64,000 nucleotides of DNA, taken from JBDTVS01 sp040007095. GTDB taxonomy: Bacteria > Acidobacteriota > Vicinamibacteria > Vicinamibacterales > CAVVIG01. The notes under the pieces were generated by a model. The model was not told where the DNA came from and made no database searches. It was given only the letters and a program-made list of their open reading frames with translations. The position numbers and the translations under genes were made by a program. The DNA lies in contig JBDTVS010000027.1 of the NCBI GenBank assembly GCA_040007095.1, positions 1-64,000 on the forward strand, given 5' to 3'. Positions 1 through 8,113 of the stretch are shown one piece after another (the first letter of the stretch is position 1; each line of letters starts with the position of its first letter).

Positions 1-2
1 GC

Positions 3-932
3 GAGTGGGTGCCCGGCCAGATCAACTTCACCGCCGAAGCCAAGCCCGATCAGGTGGGCAGCGGTCTACGCGCGATCAATACCCTGTTCCACGAGGGCGG
101 CCACGCCGCCCACTTCGCCAACGTGGTGCAGAATGCGCCCTGCTTCTCGCAAGAATATGCGCCCACTTCGATGGCGTATGCCGAGACGCAGTCGATGTTC
201 TGCGACAGCCTGCTCAACGACGCGGACTGGCTGAAGCGCTATGCCCGCAATGCGCGAGGTGAGGTGATTCCAGACGGGATCATTCGCGACCGCGTGGCCA
301 GCAGCCAGCCGATGCGCGCGTTTGACGAGCGCTCGATTGCGGTCGTGCCCTACTTCGAGGCTGCGCTGTATCGCCTGTCGGACGCGGCGCTCACGCCCGA
401 AAGGGTGCTCACGCTGGCACGGGAGACCGAGGCGCGCGTCCTGGGTGTCGAGAGCCCGCGTCCGATGCTCGCCATCCCGCATCTGCTCAACCAGGAATCG
501 GCCGCGTCCTACCAAGGCTACCTGTTGGCTCATATGGCGGTCTATCAGACGCGAGCCTTTTTCCTGCGCGAGCACGGGTACCTGACCGACAACAGCGCCA
601 TTGGTCCCGCCCTCGCGACGCACTATTGGGCGCCCGGCAACAGCCTCGACCACGACGCGACGCTGCGCAGCCTGACCGGCGAGGGCTTCTCGGCCCGCTA
701 CCTTGCGGACGAGTGCAACCAGTCGGTGGAAGCGGCGTGGGCCCGGGCGCAGGCCGTCATGGCGACCGCAGCCTCACGCGCGGCTCCGTCCGAGGATCGA
801 GCGGAACTGGACGCGCAGATTCGCATCGTGCACGGCGCCGACGTCCTGGCCGACTCGAGCAACGGTTCAGACGAGATGTGCGCCCGCTTCGAAGACTGGG
901 TACGGGAGCACTATCCCGCGGCACCCCGTTAG
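3..932 (+). CDS. M3 family metallopeptidase, C-terminal part (5' end outside window)
   Basis: The reading frame is open from the first bases of the window, so the start lies upstream; the internal GTG near base 9 is not taken as the start. About 30 visible residues in is HEGGHAAH, the HExGH zinc-binding and catalytic motif of M3 (thimet/oligoendopeptidase) peptidases, followed about 30 residues later by AETQSMF, which supplies the third, glutamate, zinc ligand. The rest is the helical C-terminal lobe of the family. M3 enzymes cleave short peptides. I cannot tell whether this copy is secreted because the N-terminus is missing. It converges with the next gene across about 65 bases. Confidence 0.88.
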   Translation, partial: EWVPGQINFTAEAKPDQVGSGLRAINTLFHEGGHAAHFANVVQNAPCFSQEYAPTSMAYAETQSMFCDSLLNDADWLKRYARNARGEVIPDGIIRDRVASSQPMRAFDERSIAVVPYFEAALYRLSDAALTPERVLTLARETEARVLGVESPRPMLAIPHLLNQESAASYQGYLLAHMAVYQTRAFFLREHGYLTDNSAIGPALATHYWAPGNSLDHDATLRSLTGEGFSARYLADECNQSVEAAWARAQAVMATAASRAAPSEDRAELDAQIRIVHGADVLADSSNGSDEMCARFEDWVREHYPAAPR

Positions 933-946
933 AGCAATACCGCCTT

Positions 947-971
947 CGTGTGCTTTGTGCTCTTTGTGGTT
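947..971 (+). repeat. CTTTGTG..CTTTGTGGTT micro-repeat, copy 1
   Basis: A short T/G-rich motif (CTTTGTGCTCTTTGTGGTT) in the gap between two convergent genes. Nearly the same motif recurs at 26465-26493, and in reverse orientation at 24594-24608, each time just past a gene end. Role unknown. Confidence 0.6.
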
Positions 972-996
972 CAAGAGATTCGCGTCGACGCGGGTG

Positions 997-2100
997 TCAC
1001 TCGGCGGGGCGCCGTGGTTCAGCCCGGAAGCGTTTCTCCACCCGGTCGCGGGCTTCGATCAGGCTGTTCGACATCGCCGAACGAGTCCGCGATCGGACCA
1101 TCGCCCCCTTCAAGCCCCCAAATATTCCACCCAAGGCGTCGAGCCGGGAGCGATTCACATACAGGAGGTACGAGGCCGGTGCGTGGCTCGCGTTGTCGCG
1201 CAGAAGTACGGTCAATCCAAGTGACGCGTCGAAATAGTGGGAACCGTAAATCTGCCTGGAAGCGACCGCGAACATCGCCGGAGCGCTATCCGACAATCGC
1301 GCGATCGCGAGGTGTGTCACGCTCACGACTCCGCGCGGCCCCAATTGCTCCTTGGACCAGTAGATCATGTCCTGGACGTCGCTGTCGGCGGTCCGCGGGA
1401 ATTGCAGCAGGTGTTGATGGAGCAGGGGGAATCGCTCGAGCATCGAAGGACGAGAGCCGATCATGGCGCGGAACTCGTCGGCGACGGACACCGGTTGCTT
1501 GGCGTCCACGTAGGTCATGAGTGCCGCGTCGCCCGACTCACGATACGCGTTGACCATATCGACCAATACGGCTCGCATGATGCGGTTTGCGGCCGCGGCG
1601 GGATCGGGACTCCGCCAGGGCGCTTCCTGCTGAAATTTCTGAAGTGCAGCGCTGGACAACTGCACGCCGCAAGACCCTGTGCGGCACCGGCCGAGCGCCT
1701 CGAGATCGCTCGCCTCGAGGGTCAGATCCCTGATGTCCTCGAGGCGTGCGGGCGTGCCGAACGTGCCAATCTGCGGCACCGATTCGCTTTTCTTGAAACT
1801 GACCACATCGCGCAGTTGCTCGATGTAGAAGGCCGCCGGAACCCGGATCCGGATCGCTCCGATCGTGGCGATCTCGCGCGCGTCAGCCGTCTCGAGCGTC
1901 CGACTGATTGGGCGGTTTTCGGCGAGTTCCCGGAGTTCGGCAGGACGCAGGCCAAAAGTGGCGGTCAGGAAAGTCTCGACCGAATCCCCATCGACAGCGC
2001 TCGCCGTCGATAGGCTGCGGTGAGAAAGGCTGATGACCGCGATCAAAGACAGCGCCGCAAGAACTGGACGATGAGCCGCGCGGGGCCGATGAACGCTCAT
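997..2100 (-). CDS. Secreted protein of unknown function
   Basis: About 367 residues. I do not recognise the family. The N-terminus has a basic stretch followed by a hydrophobic segment (VLAALSLIAVISL) and an Ala/Ser-rich cleavage region, so it is probably exported. The body contains two close cysteines (CRTGSCG) and otherwise reads like an ordinary soluble domain; there are no further membrane segments. I chose the ATG directly before the signal peptide; GTG and ATG codons up to 27 bases upstream are possible. No strong ribosome-binding site was seen. It lies downstream of the DUF1501-DUF1800 pair on the same strand but is separated by a 240-base repeat-containing gap, so co-transcription is uncertain. 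Confidence 0.7.
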   Translation of the reverse strand: MSVHRPRAAHRPVLAALSLIAVISLSHRSLSTASAVDGDSVETFLTATFGLRPAELRELAENRPISRTLETADAREIATIGAIRIRVPAAFYIEQLRDVVSFKKSESVPQIGTFGTPARLEDIRDLTLEASDLEALGRCRTGSCGVQLSSAALQKFQQEAPWRSPDPAAAANRIMRAVLVDMVNAYRESGDAALMTYVDAKQPVSVADEFRAMIGSRPSMLERFPLLHQHLLQFPRTADSDVQDMIYWSKEQLGPRGVVSVTHLAIARLSDSAPAMFAVASRQIYGSHYFDASLGLTVLLRDNASHAPASYLLYVNRSRLDALGGIFGGLKGAMVRSRTRSAMSNSLIEARDRVEKRFRAEPRRPAE

Positions 2101-2272
2101 TCCCGGCGAGGGCATTCGGCAACTCACGTTGAGTAATCATCATACGCCCCCTGGCCCCGATGATTGGGGATTGCCGGTTCAACTCCTGAGCGGCCTGCAG
2201 GATGACGCATGACCGGAGAGGGTCGAAACCGCACGGGACAATCCGACGCGTCGCCGAGTTCCTATGCGTGGC

Positions 2273-2335
2273 TTCCACCGAGGCCACCGAGATCACCGAG
2301 AAGACATTCTGTTTTGGCTCGGTGTGCTCTGGTTG
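2273..2335. repeat. ACCGAG/CTCGGT hairpin repeat, copy A
   Basis: Three ACCGAG units close together on the left are answered by CTCGGTG and CTCTGGTT on the right, giving an imperfect stem. It belongs to a four-copy family with 29021-29088, 34051-34115 and 38550-38621. It lies between two same-strand genes. Confidence 0.65.
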
Positions 2336-2350
2336 ACGCGAGGTGGAAGA

Positions 2351-2371
2351 CTGACGATTGTCATTCGTCAG
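2351..2371. other. Small hairpin over the DUF1800 stop codon
   Basis: CTGACGA, a 7-base loop, then TCGTCAG: a perfect 7-base stem whose right arm contains the stop codon of the DUF1800 gene. It might help transcript ending or protect the 3' end, but there is no T-run, so this is only a structural observation. Confidence 0.3.
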
Positions 2372-4131
2372 ATGATCTGATACTCGGGCGTGCTCATCAC
2401 CAGGTGCACGGTCATCCGCAGCGCGTCTTCCATATACGTCTTGGCGCGGTCGATGTGGTCCGTCCCCAGTTCCCTGGTCAGGAACGCCACAAACTCGTCG
2501 CGAGTGGCCTTTGCCGCCGGCACACGGAGCATCCGCCACAACAGATAGTCAACCGCCTCCGCGGTTGTCTTGGCGCCGCTCTCCAGCACGATCTGGGTCA
2601 GGTCGAATTGGGCCGCGTGGCGCGGCGTGGGAATGAGCTTGCGCGCGGCCTGTTCCCAGCCGACGTAGCCTGAGATGCGGGTGTTGAACAACTCGTCCCG
2701 CTCGAGCGCGACCAGATCGAACGTGCTCATCTTCGACGGGTCGTTGACGGCAGTGGCCGCGCCGATGTCGTTCCCATCGCGCAACCGCCGGCCGAGAATG
2801 TCATCGCTGCCGGCCGTGAAGTTCCAGTCGCGGAAGCCGGTCATGTCGGGGATCAACACATCGCGGGCGACGTTGCCGCGCGCAATCAACAGTCCCGGCG
2901 TGATCCAGGCCTTGCCGCCCGCCCAGCCCGCGACCGACGGGGGATTCAGGAGATGCTGGCCCATCGCGACGGTCGCTTGATTGAAATCCGGCACACCGGG
3001 GATCGCATCGACGCCCAGGTGCTTCATCATGCCGACCAGGTGCTCCACCGGTCCCTTGATGTGGCCGCCGTAACTGGCCTGGCTGTAGAAATCCTTCGAC
3101 GAGAGGATTACCGTCAGGAGCGGCTTGACCTCGTAGTGGTGGTCTCGCAGGACCGCGCCCAGTCGCTTTCGCAGGTCCGCAGACAACTCGTCGCGCACCA
3201 GAAAGCGATAGATCTTCCCGGCCAGGTATTCCGCGGTGGCCGGCTGTTCGAAGATGATTTTCAGTGCGTCCACACCGTCGAAATTCCCGGTCCGGCCGAG
3301 AAACGTTTTGGCGCTGGCGTCGTGCTTGTCGGGATCCACCTTGAACGAGAGGTTGTCGAAATACCATCCCGTGAACGCGCGTGCGCCTTCACGCACATCC
3401 TTCTCCGAATAGTTCCCGACCCCCATGGTGAAGAGCTCCATCACCTCGCGGGCGAAATTCTCGTTCGGAGCGCCTTTGACGTTGTACTGCGCGTCCAGGA
3501 AGTACAGCATCGCCGGGTTCTGGGCGACCTGGATCGTCAGGTCCCGGACATTGCCAGTCGCACCCCGCTCGAACAGGTCGATCTGCTGCATCATCTTGCG
3601 GTAGTCGCGGACCTTGTTCTCGTGGGTGGCGAAGTGGCCGTGCCACATCAGGGCCAGCTTCTCTTCGAGGGGATGGGTGGTCTGCAGCATTCGGTTCGCC
3701 CACCAGTACCCCAAGCGCCGCGTCTCGAGCATGGTCGCCCGCAGCCAATAGAAGAAGCGATCGGAGACCGGCTGCACCGGGCGTTTGCCGGCGGGCCTGC
3801 TCTCGACCCCCATGGAGGCGCCGTGCTTGACTGCCCGATCCGTCGCTTCGGGCCGGCTTTCAGGAAATCCACTCAGGGAGGGATCCCAGAGACCCGACTC
3901 GACGAAAGGCTGCATCTTCGGATTCGGGATGCCTTCGTAGTACACGAGCGAGCGCACCGCACGATCGAGACCGGCGTCGGCCAGGCGTTGAATCTCGGCC
4001 GGCGTGCCGCCGAACCCCGCGTGGGTCAACAGGTGCGCGGCGCGGTCGTCGTTCCAGTCGGGCGCGGCGATGGGCGACAGGTCGTCCTTCCAGGCCGCCG
4101 GTCCCGGAGACCAGCCCAAGTGAGTCGCCAT
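2368..4131 (-). CDS. DUF1800 family protein
   Basis: A 587-residue DUF1800 protein, recognisable from the N-terminal HLLTHAGFGGTPAEIQRL, the central WHGHFATHENKV and ENFAREVMELFTMGVG followed by ARAFTGW, and the C-terminal LVMSTPEYQ. In Acidobacteriota and Planctomycetota these proteins are almost always encoded next to a DUF1501 protein, as here, 68 bases downstream on the same strand. Their biochemical role is not established. The start was set at the ATG preceded by TTGGAGGACACG, a strong ribosome-binding site with good spacing. No clear signal peptide is visible, although the DUF1501 partner has a Tat signal. Confidence 0.9.
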   Translation of the reverse strand: MATHLGWSPGPAAWKDDLSPIAAPDWNDDRAAHLLTHAGFGGTPAEIQRLADAGLDRAVRSLVYYEGIPNPKMQPFVESGLWDPSLSGFPESRPEATDRAVKHGASMGVESRPAGKRPVQPVSDRFFYWLRATMLETRRLGYWWANRMLQTTHPLEEKLALMWHGHFATHENKVRDYRKMMQQIDLFERGATGNVRDLTIQVAQNPAMLYFLDAQYNVKGAPNENFAREVMELFTMGVGNYSEKDVREGARAFTGWYFDNLSFKVDPDKHDASAKTFLGRTGNFDGVDALKIIFEQPATAEYLAGKIYRFLVRDELSADLRKRLGAVLRDHHYEVKPLLTVILSSKDFYSQASYGGHIKGPVEHLVGMMKHLGVDAIPGVPDFNQATVAMGQHLLNPPSVAGWAGGKAWITPGLLIARGNVARDVLIPDMTGFRDWNFTAGSDDILGRRLRDGNDIGAATAVNDPSKMSTFDLVALERDELFNTRISGYVGWEQAARKLIPTPRHAAQFDLTQIVLESGAKTTAEAVDYLLWRMLRVPAAKATRDEFVAFLTRELGTDHIDRAKTYMEDALRMTVHLVMSTPEYQII

Positions 4132-4199
4132 CGTGTCCTCCAAGAATCACAATCCCGAGTCGCGCAGGCCCGGGAGCATTAGTGTGAGCCGCGCGGGCG

Positions 4200-5450
4200 T
4201 CAGGCCCGAAACATGCCGATGGTCTTGAACTTCTGTCCCAGCACCTTCGAGGCATCGGCGCCGAGCCATCCTTCGATCAACGTGGCGTACACCTGACGGA
4301 AATCCACGGTGTTTTCGAGATTGTCGCCGAGCACCAGGTTCGTGAGACTCGGCGGCGTCCCGTACAGACCGCCTTTCACCCCATTGCCGATCACGAAGTT
4401 CACCTGTGCCGTGCCGTGGTCGGTGCCAAGACTGGTGTTCTCCGGCACGCGCCGGCCGAATTCGCTGTGGACATACAACACGACGTCATCCGCGCGGCCG
4501 ATGCGCTTCATCTCCTGGAAAAAGCCGGCGATGGCGTCCGAGCAGTACTCGAGCTGTCGATCGTGCGGGGCGGACTGGTTCACGTGCGTATCGAACAGGC
4601 TGTTGCGCAACGGCACGTAGTACAGCCTGGTCGGGAAGTCGGCTTCGATGAGCGCCGCCACTTTATCCAGGTCCAGCAGGCGCAGGTCCGGGTTGTCCTT
4701 GCCTTTGTACTTGCTCCATGCGGCACGCACCACCTCCGACGCCTGCGCCGCGCTCCTGGTGACCTCGAGCACGTACCGGTGGGCGTCGCCGACCGGTGAC
4801 TGCTGAGCGCTCAGCGCATCGAGCGCCGCCTTCTCCTGCGCAAACACCCCGCGCTGAAATCTCGTGGGGTCGATGAACACCAGCGGGACGTGCTTCTCGG
4901 CTTTCACCGCCAGCGTCTGGCTGTCGGAGATGTTCACGATCATGTTCGGCCGCGCCCCGGCCGGATCCAGCGCCGCCGCCGTCCGCCCCACCCACCCGTA
5001 CTCGTTGCCGCTGTTCGGGGACGCGGTGTGCCAGAACGACATCGACGTGAAGTGCGAGAACGACGGCTGGTCGTACCCCACGCCCTGGACGATCGCCACC
5101 TTGCCTTGGTCGTACAGGTTCTTCATTCCGCGCATCGACTTGTGCCAGCCGAGATGCGCGTCGATCTTCAGCAGGTCTTTTTCCTTGATGCCGATCGTCG
5201 GCCGGTGCTTGTAGTACAACGGGTCCCCGTACGGCACGATCGTGTTCAGTCCGTCGTTGCCGCCGAACCATTCGAAGACCACCAGAATCCTCCCCGATGG
5301 CGTCGCGGCGGCCGCCTGGCTCGCCCGGCTCAAGACAAACGGCACCGGGCCGATGCCGCCGAACAGGCCAAACCCGACACCGCCGGCGCCGATCTTCATC
5401 AGGTCGCGGCGCGAGACGCCGCAATCGCTCAACCGACTCTTGGTTGCCAT
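4200..5450 (-). CDS. DUF1501 family Tat-exported protein
   Basis: A 416-residue DUF1501 protein, related in fold to the alkaline phosphatase/sulfatase superfamily by family knowledge. The N-terminus has a Tat signal (SRRDLMKIGAGGVGFGLFGG). Then come the conserved VVFEWFGGNDGLNTIVPY, the HSEFGRRVPEN segment and DHGTAQ near the C-terminus. The start is the ATG preceded by AAAGAGGCGG. The frame stays open 246 bases further upstream, but that extension is encoded by a dispersed repeat that occurs again near 48.3 kb, so it is not protein coding. First gene of the DUF1501-DUF1800 pair. Confidence 0.9.
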   Translation of the reverse strand: MATKSRLSDCGVSRRDLMKIGAGGVGFGLFGGIGPVPFVLSRASQAAAATPSGRILVVFEWFGGNDGLNTIVPYGDPLYYKHRPTIGIKEKDLLKIDAHLGWHKSMRGMKNLYDQGKVAIVQGVGYDQPSFSHFTSMSFWHTASPNSGNEYGWVGRTAAALDPAGARPNMIVNISDSQTLAVKAEKHVPLVFIDPTRFQRGVFAQEKAALDALSAQQSPVGDAHRYVLEVTRSAAQASEVVRAAWSKYKGKDNPDLRLLDLDKVAALIEADFPTRLYYVPLRNSLFDTHVNQSAPHDRQLEYCSDAIAGFFQEMKRIGRADDVVLYVHSEFGRRVPENTSLGTDHGTAQVNFVIGNGVKGGLYGTPPSLTNLVLGDNLENTVDFRQVYATLIEGWLGADASKVLGQKFKTIGMFRA

Positions 5451-5591
5451 AGTGGTCCGCCTCTTTGTGGCACGTGCCGGAGTTCTCACTTCCACCTTCA
5501 GGTCGCTGGCTTCTTCAGCGACCTGCTCAGCACGCCTTCGAACGCACGACGAGTCGGTGCGCAAAGGCACGCCAAGGATACCGCCGCTTAA

Positions 5592-5789
5592 CAGCCCGTG
5601 GCAAAAATCCGTCTGCATTCGGCGAACGCTGCATCCCGCTTCCCACCCCAACGCGGGTGCCGCGTTGGGGACCCCGGGCCTCGCGGCGTTGCTCACCGCT
5701 CAAATACTCCCGGTATTCTCGCGTTTCGCGCCTGGCGATCCGGGCGCATCGCCCGCCTCGGTGCGACGACGGACTTTCACCACGGGCTG
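5592..5789 (+). repeat. MITE-like element with ~22-base terminal inverted repeats
   Basis: The left end CAGCCCGTGGCAAAAATCC pairs with the right end ending CCACGGGCTG; 19 of 22 positions match as an inverted repeat. Inside are a perfect 11-base stem (CCCCAACGCGG, 3-base loop, CCGCGTTGGGG) and a core GCGGCGTTGCTC...CCCGGTAT. The left 110 bases recur almost exactly, inverted, at 48270-48383, and the core resembles the 7846-8003 element. No reading frame for a transposase, so any movement would depend on enzymes elsewhere. Confidence 0.7.
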
Positions 5790-5903
5790 TCAGTGATGCT
5801 TCGCCTCAAGCCGACCAGCAAGAACGGACCATGGTGCGGCGAATCTTCACGAGGCGGCCGCTCAGCGGCCGCAGCTGAGACAGCTTCCAAAGCCGAACCG
5901 AGC

Positions 5904-5944
5904 AAACTTGCTTCATCTTGCGAGACTCTGGCTTTAGAAGATGT
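5904..5944 (+). repeat. 41-base repeat segment shared with the 48.3 kb element
   Basis: This segment (containing CTTCATCTTGCGAGACTCTG) is repeated in reverse orientation at 48231-48271 with one mismatch. In the 48.3 kb copy it abuts the GCGTTGCTC-type core directly, whereas here about 200 bases separate it from the corresponding core. Confidence 0.7.
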
Positions 5945-6170
5945 TTGGGCCGCGCTCAACCGCATTCCTGCGCGTCGAGATGCGGTGCGTTCGCCGTCCC
6001 GGGCACGATTCCAGGGTGCCGCGTGCAGCGATACGGTTTACTATTCCCTGACGTTCATTCCCGGGAGGGCGGGAGGATGACGCCAGGGCCCCGAGAGACG
6101 GCGAATCGGTATAGAGTGTGTCGGTAGATTTCGAGTGTCGCGCGTCGGTAGCATGAACAAGGAGCGAAAT

Positions 6171-7034
6171 ATGTGCGATCAAGACCACTTTGAAGAAGAT
6201 CGACTGGAGTACGAGGCCCGCGGATTGGTCACACGGCGTCAATTCGGCGTCCTTCTCGGCGCTGGCGTGGCGATGCTGCTGCCGAAGGTCGTCAACGCGG
6301 TCACCGTGACGGAGTCGGAAGTGACCATCAAGACCCCGGACGGTACCGCCGACTGTTACTTCGTGCACCCGGCGGCCGGTACGGGGGCGGGCGTTCTCGT
6401 GTGGCCGGACATCTTCGGGCTGCGGCCGGCGTTCCGCCAGATGGGAAAACGCCTCGCCGAATCGGGCTATTCGGTGCTCGTCGTGAATCCGTTCTATCGC
6501 ACCAAGAAAGCCCCGACGGCGGCCGACGGCGCCAAGACCCCGATTCCGCAGCTGCTGCCGCTCGCGCAGGCCTTGAACGAGACGACGCATATGACGGATG
6601 CGAAGGCGTTCGTCGCGTGGCTGGACCAGCAGGCGTCGGTGGCCAAGAACCGGAAGATCGGCACGCAGGGCTATTGCATGGGCGGCCCGATGGCATTTCG
6701 CACCGCCGCGGCCGTGTCCGATCGCGTGGGGGCAGTTGCCTCGTTCCATGGCGGCGGACTCGCGACCGATATGCCGAACAGCCCGCATTTGCAGGCCTCG
6801 AAGAGCAAGGCGCAGTTCCTCATCGACATCGCCGACAACGACGACAAGCAGCGGCCCAAGGACAAGGACGTTTTGAAGGAGACGTTCGCCAAGGCGAACT
6901 TGCCGGCGGAAATCGAGGTCTACACCGGCGCGGCGCACGGCTGGTGTCCGCCCGATTCTGGGGTTTATAACGAGCCACAGGCGGAAAAGGCCTGGGCCCG
7001 CTTGCTCGTGCTGTACGGAAAAGCGCTCGCGTAA
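6171..7034 (+). CDS. Dienelactone hydrolase family protein with Tat-like signal
   Basis: A 287-residue alpha/beta hydrolase of the dienelactone hydrolase family. The nucleophile is Cys169 in GYCMGG, the DLH signature in place of the usual Ser; the acid is probably in DIADNDD and the base is His256 in GAAHGW. The N-terminus has TRRQFGVLLGAGVAMLLP, a twin-arginine-like signal, so it should act outside the cytoplasm. The start is the ATG with AAGGAG seven bases upstream, not the two earlier ATGs. Family members open lactone rings in aromatic degradation, but many relatives have other ester substrates, so the substrate is not assigned. Confidence 0.88.
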   Translation: MCDQDHFEEDRLEYEARGLVTRRQFGVLLGAGVAMLLPKVVNAVTVTESEVTIKTPDGTADCYFVHPAAGTGAGVLVWPDIFGLRPAFRQMGKRLAESGYSVLVVNPFYRTKKAPTAADGAKTPIPQLLPLAQALNETTHMTDAKAFVAWLDQQASVAKNRKIGTQGYCMGGPMAFRTAAAVSDRVGAVASFHGGGLATDMPNSPHLQASKSKAQFLIDIADNDDKQRPKDKDVLKETFAKANLPAEIEVYTGAAHGWCPPDSGVYNEPQAEKAWARLLVLYGKALA

Positions 7035-7046
7035 AACGACTGGCGA

Positions 7047-7092
7047 TTTCAGGTTGGCGTAGCCCCGAGGACCCGCGCTCGCCAACCTGAAA
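7047..7092. terminator. Hairpin between convergent genes (likely bidirectional terminator)
   Basis: TTTCAGGTTGGCG and CGCCAACCTGAAA form a perfect 13-base stem around a 20-base loop. It lies between the ends of two convergent genes, where it could stop transcription from both sides. There is no long T-run; it might also be a member of a dispersed repeat family. Confidence 0.5.
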
Positions 7093-7141
7093 CTCGTCGC
7101 CCGCCTCAGACGTCATCCTTCAACAGTCTGCGCCGACCGCA

Positions 7142-7795
7142 TCAGTCTGCGCGTACCGCGAGAATTCTTCGTCCCTGCAGCACGGCCTCGGTCATCAGCA
7201 GGGGAACCGACCAGCAGAACCATGCCGCCACCCCCAATTGCTCCGGCACCGTGCCGATGCCGCGCGCTTGGAATACCGTGAACATGATTCGAAACGTCAC
7301 GAATCCCATTGTGACCACGTAGCTGCGGATCATCCACTCCTTGTGCTGTTCATACAGGTGGCGCTTGATCGCGAGCAGCGCCAGCGACGAGGTCACCAGC
7401 CACGCCGTGGCGAGCCCCGCAAGTCCAGAGCCGAAGACCCACCCACCATCGGTGTGGAAGGACAGGTAGTACGCCGCCACCGAACTGACCGCCACCGCGC
7501 TGAGGTAGACCAGTCCGAGCGAGCGGTGAACGGCCGGATAGCGGTCACTCAAGCCAAGCCACAGCTGCACCGGGCCGGTCAGGATCGCCACGATGCCGGT
7601 CGTGATGTGAAGGAGCAGCCACCACCGGCGGGGCCAGTAGGTACGGAACTGGGCTTCGTTCAGGCTGAAGTAAGGCAGCGCCGCCACGGCGATGAAGATC
7701 AACGAGACAAGAGCAGCGAGCACGAGAACCGCGACGACACGTGGCCCGGGCCGGATGGACGCGGACCTGGGATAGACGATGGTGGCTTCGCTCAT
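7142..7795 (-). CDS. DUF2306 family integral membrane protein
   Basis: A 217-residue protein with about six hydrophobic segments. The DUF2306 pattern is visible: LLLHITTGIVAILTGPVQLW, then HRSLGLVYL, then YEQHKEWMIRSYVVTMGFVTFR. The conserved histidines in these three segments suggest haem or metal binding, but the function is unknown. Starts at ATG with GGAGACGCC immediately upstream. It stands alone, convergent with the dienelactone hydrolase gene and followed upstream by a large hairpin element. Confidence 0.85.
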   Translation of the reverse strand: MSEATIVYPRSASIRPGPRVVAVLVLAALVSLIFIAVAALPYFSLNEAQFRTYWPRRWWLLLHITTGIVAILTGPVQLWLGLSDRYPAVHRSLGLVYLSAVAVSSVAAYYLSFHTDGGWVFGSGLAGLATAWLVTSSLALLAIKRHLYEQHKEWMIRSYVVTMGFVTFRIMFTVFQARGIGTVPEQLGVAAWFCWSVPLLMTEAVLQGRRILAVRAD

Positions 7796-7845
7796 GGCGT
7801 CTCCGTCGAAGAACGCGAGTCCGGTTGTATGGGGGCGAAATTATA

Positions 7846-8003
7846 GGGCCCGCGTAAGAGTAACGTTTGCAGGTGTGGGCGTCGAGGCGCCCGCCCGGCA
7901 AGGCGCGAGGAGCGCGCATACCGGGCGTATGCAAGTGACGAGCAACGCAGCCCGGCGGGATGCATCGGCGTCCACAATGCGAACGTTATTCTTGCGCGGG
8001 TCC
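7846..8003 (-). repeat. 158-base element with ~50-base terminal inverted repeats
   Basis: The outer ~50 bases on each side are near-complementary. The left end begins GGGCCCGCGTAAGAGTAACG and the reversed right end begins GGACCCGCGCAAGAATAACG, with most further positions matching. The centre carries GCGTTGCTC, CCCGGTATGC and GCGCCTTGCCGGGCG, shared in diverged form with 5592-5789. It fills most of the 318-base gap between two divergently placed transcription units (7796-8113), which otherwise shows nothing. No coding capacity; a MITE-like or BIME-like element. Confidence 0.7.
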
Positions 8004-8113
8004 TTAGCACGAGCAAACCGGCCAGGCCGTGTCAGCACGCGCCAGGTCGCGGTCAGTTTCACCTTCAGCACCGAGCGTCACGCGCCACGAGCGCACCTCG
8101 CGCCGCGAAATCC

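Larger units (their letters stand above)
5451..6170. other. Repeat-rich intergenic gap of 720 bases
   Basis: No credible gene. This gap holds the promoter regions of two divergent genes, the 198-base inverted-repeat element at 5592-5789, a GC-rich palindrome (GCGGCCGC, three-base loop, GCGGCCGC at 5854-5872) and a 41-base segment at 5904-5944 shared with the 48.3 kb repeat. Several short open frames across it are repeat-derived and lack coding features. Confidence 0.6.

Noticed and set aside
5451..5696. Upstream extension of the DUF1501 gene by 82 codons
   Set aside because: The extension is encoded by a dispersed repeat also found at 48.3 kb, and the ATG at 5450 has its own ribosome-binding site directly before a Tat signal.
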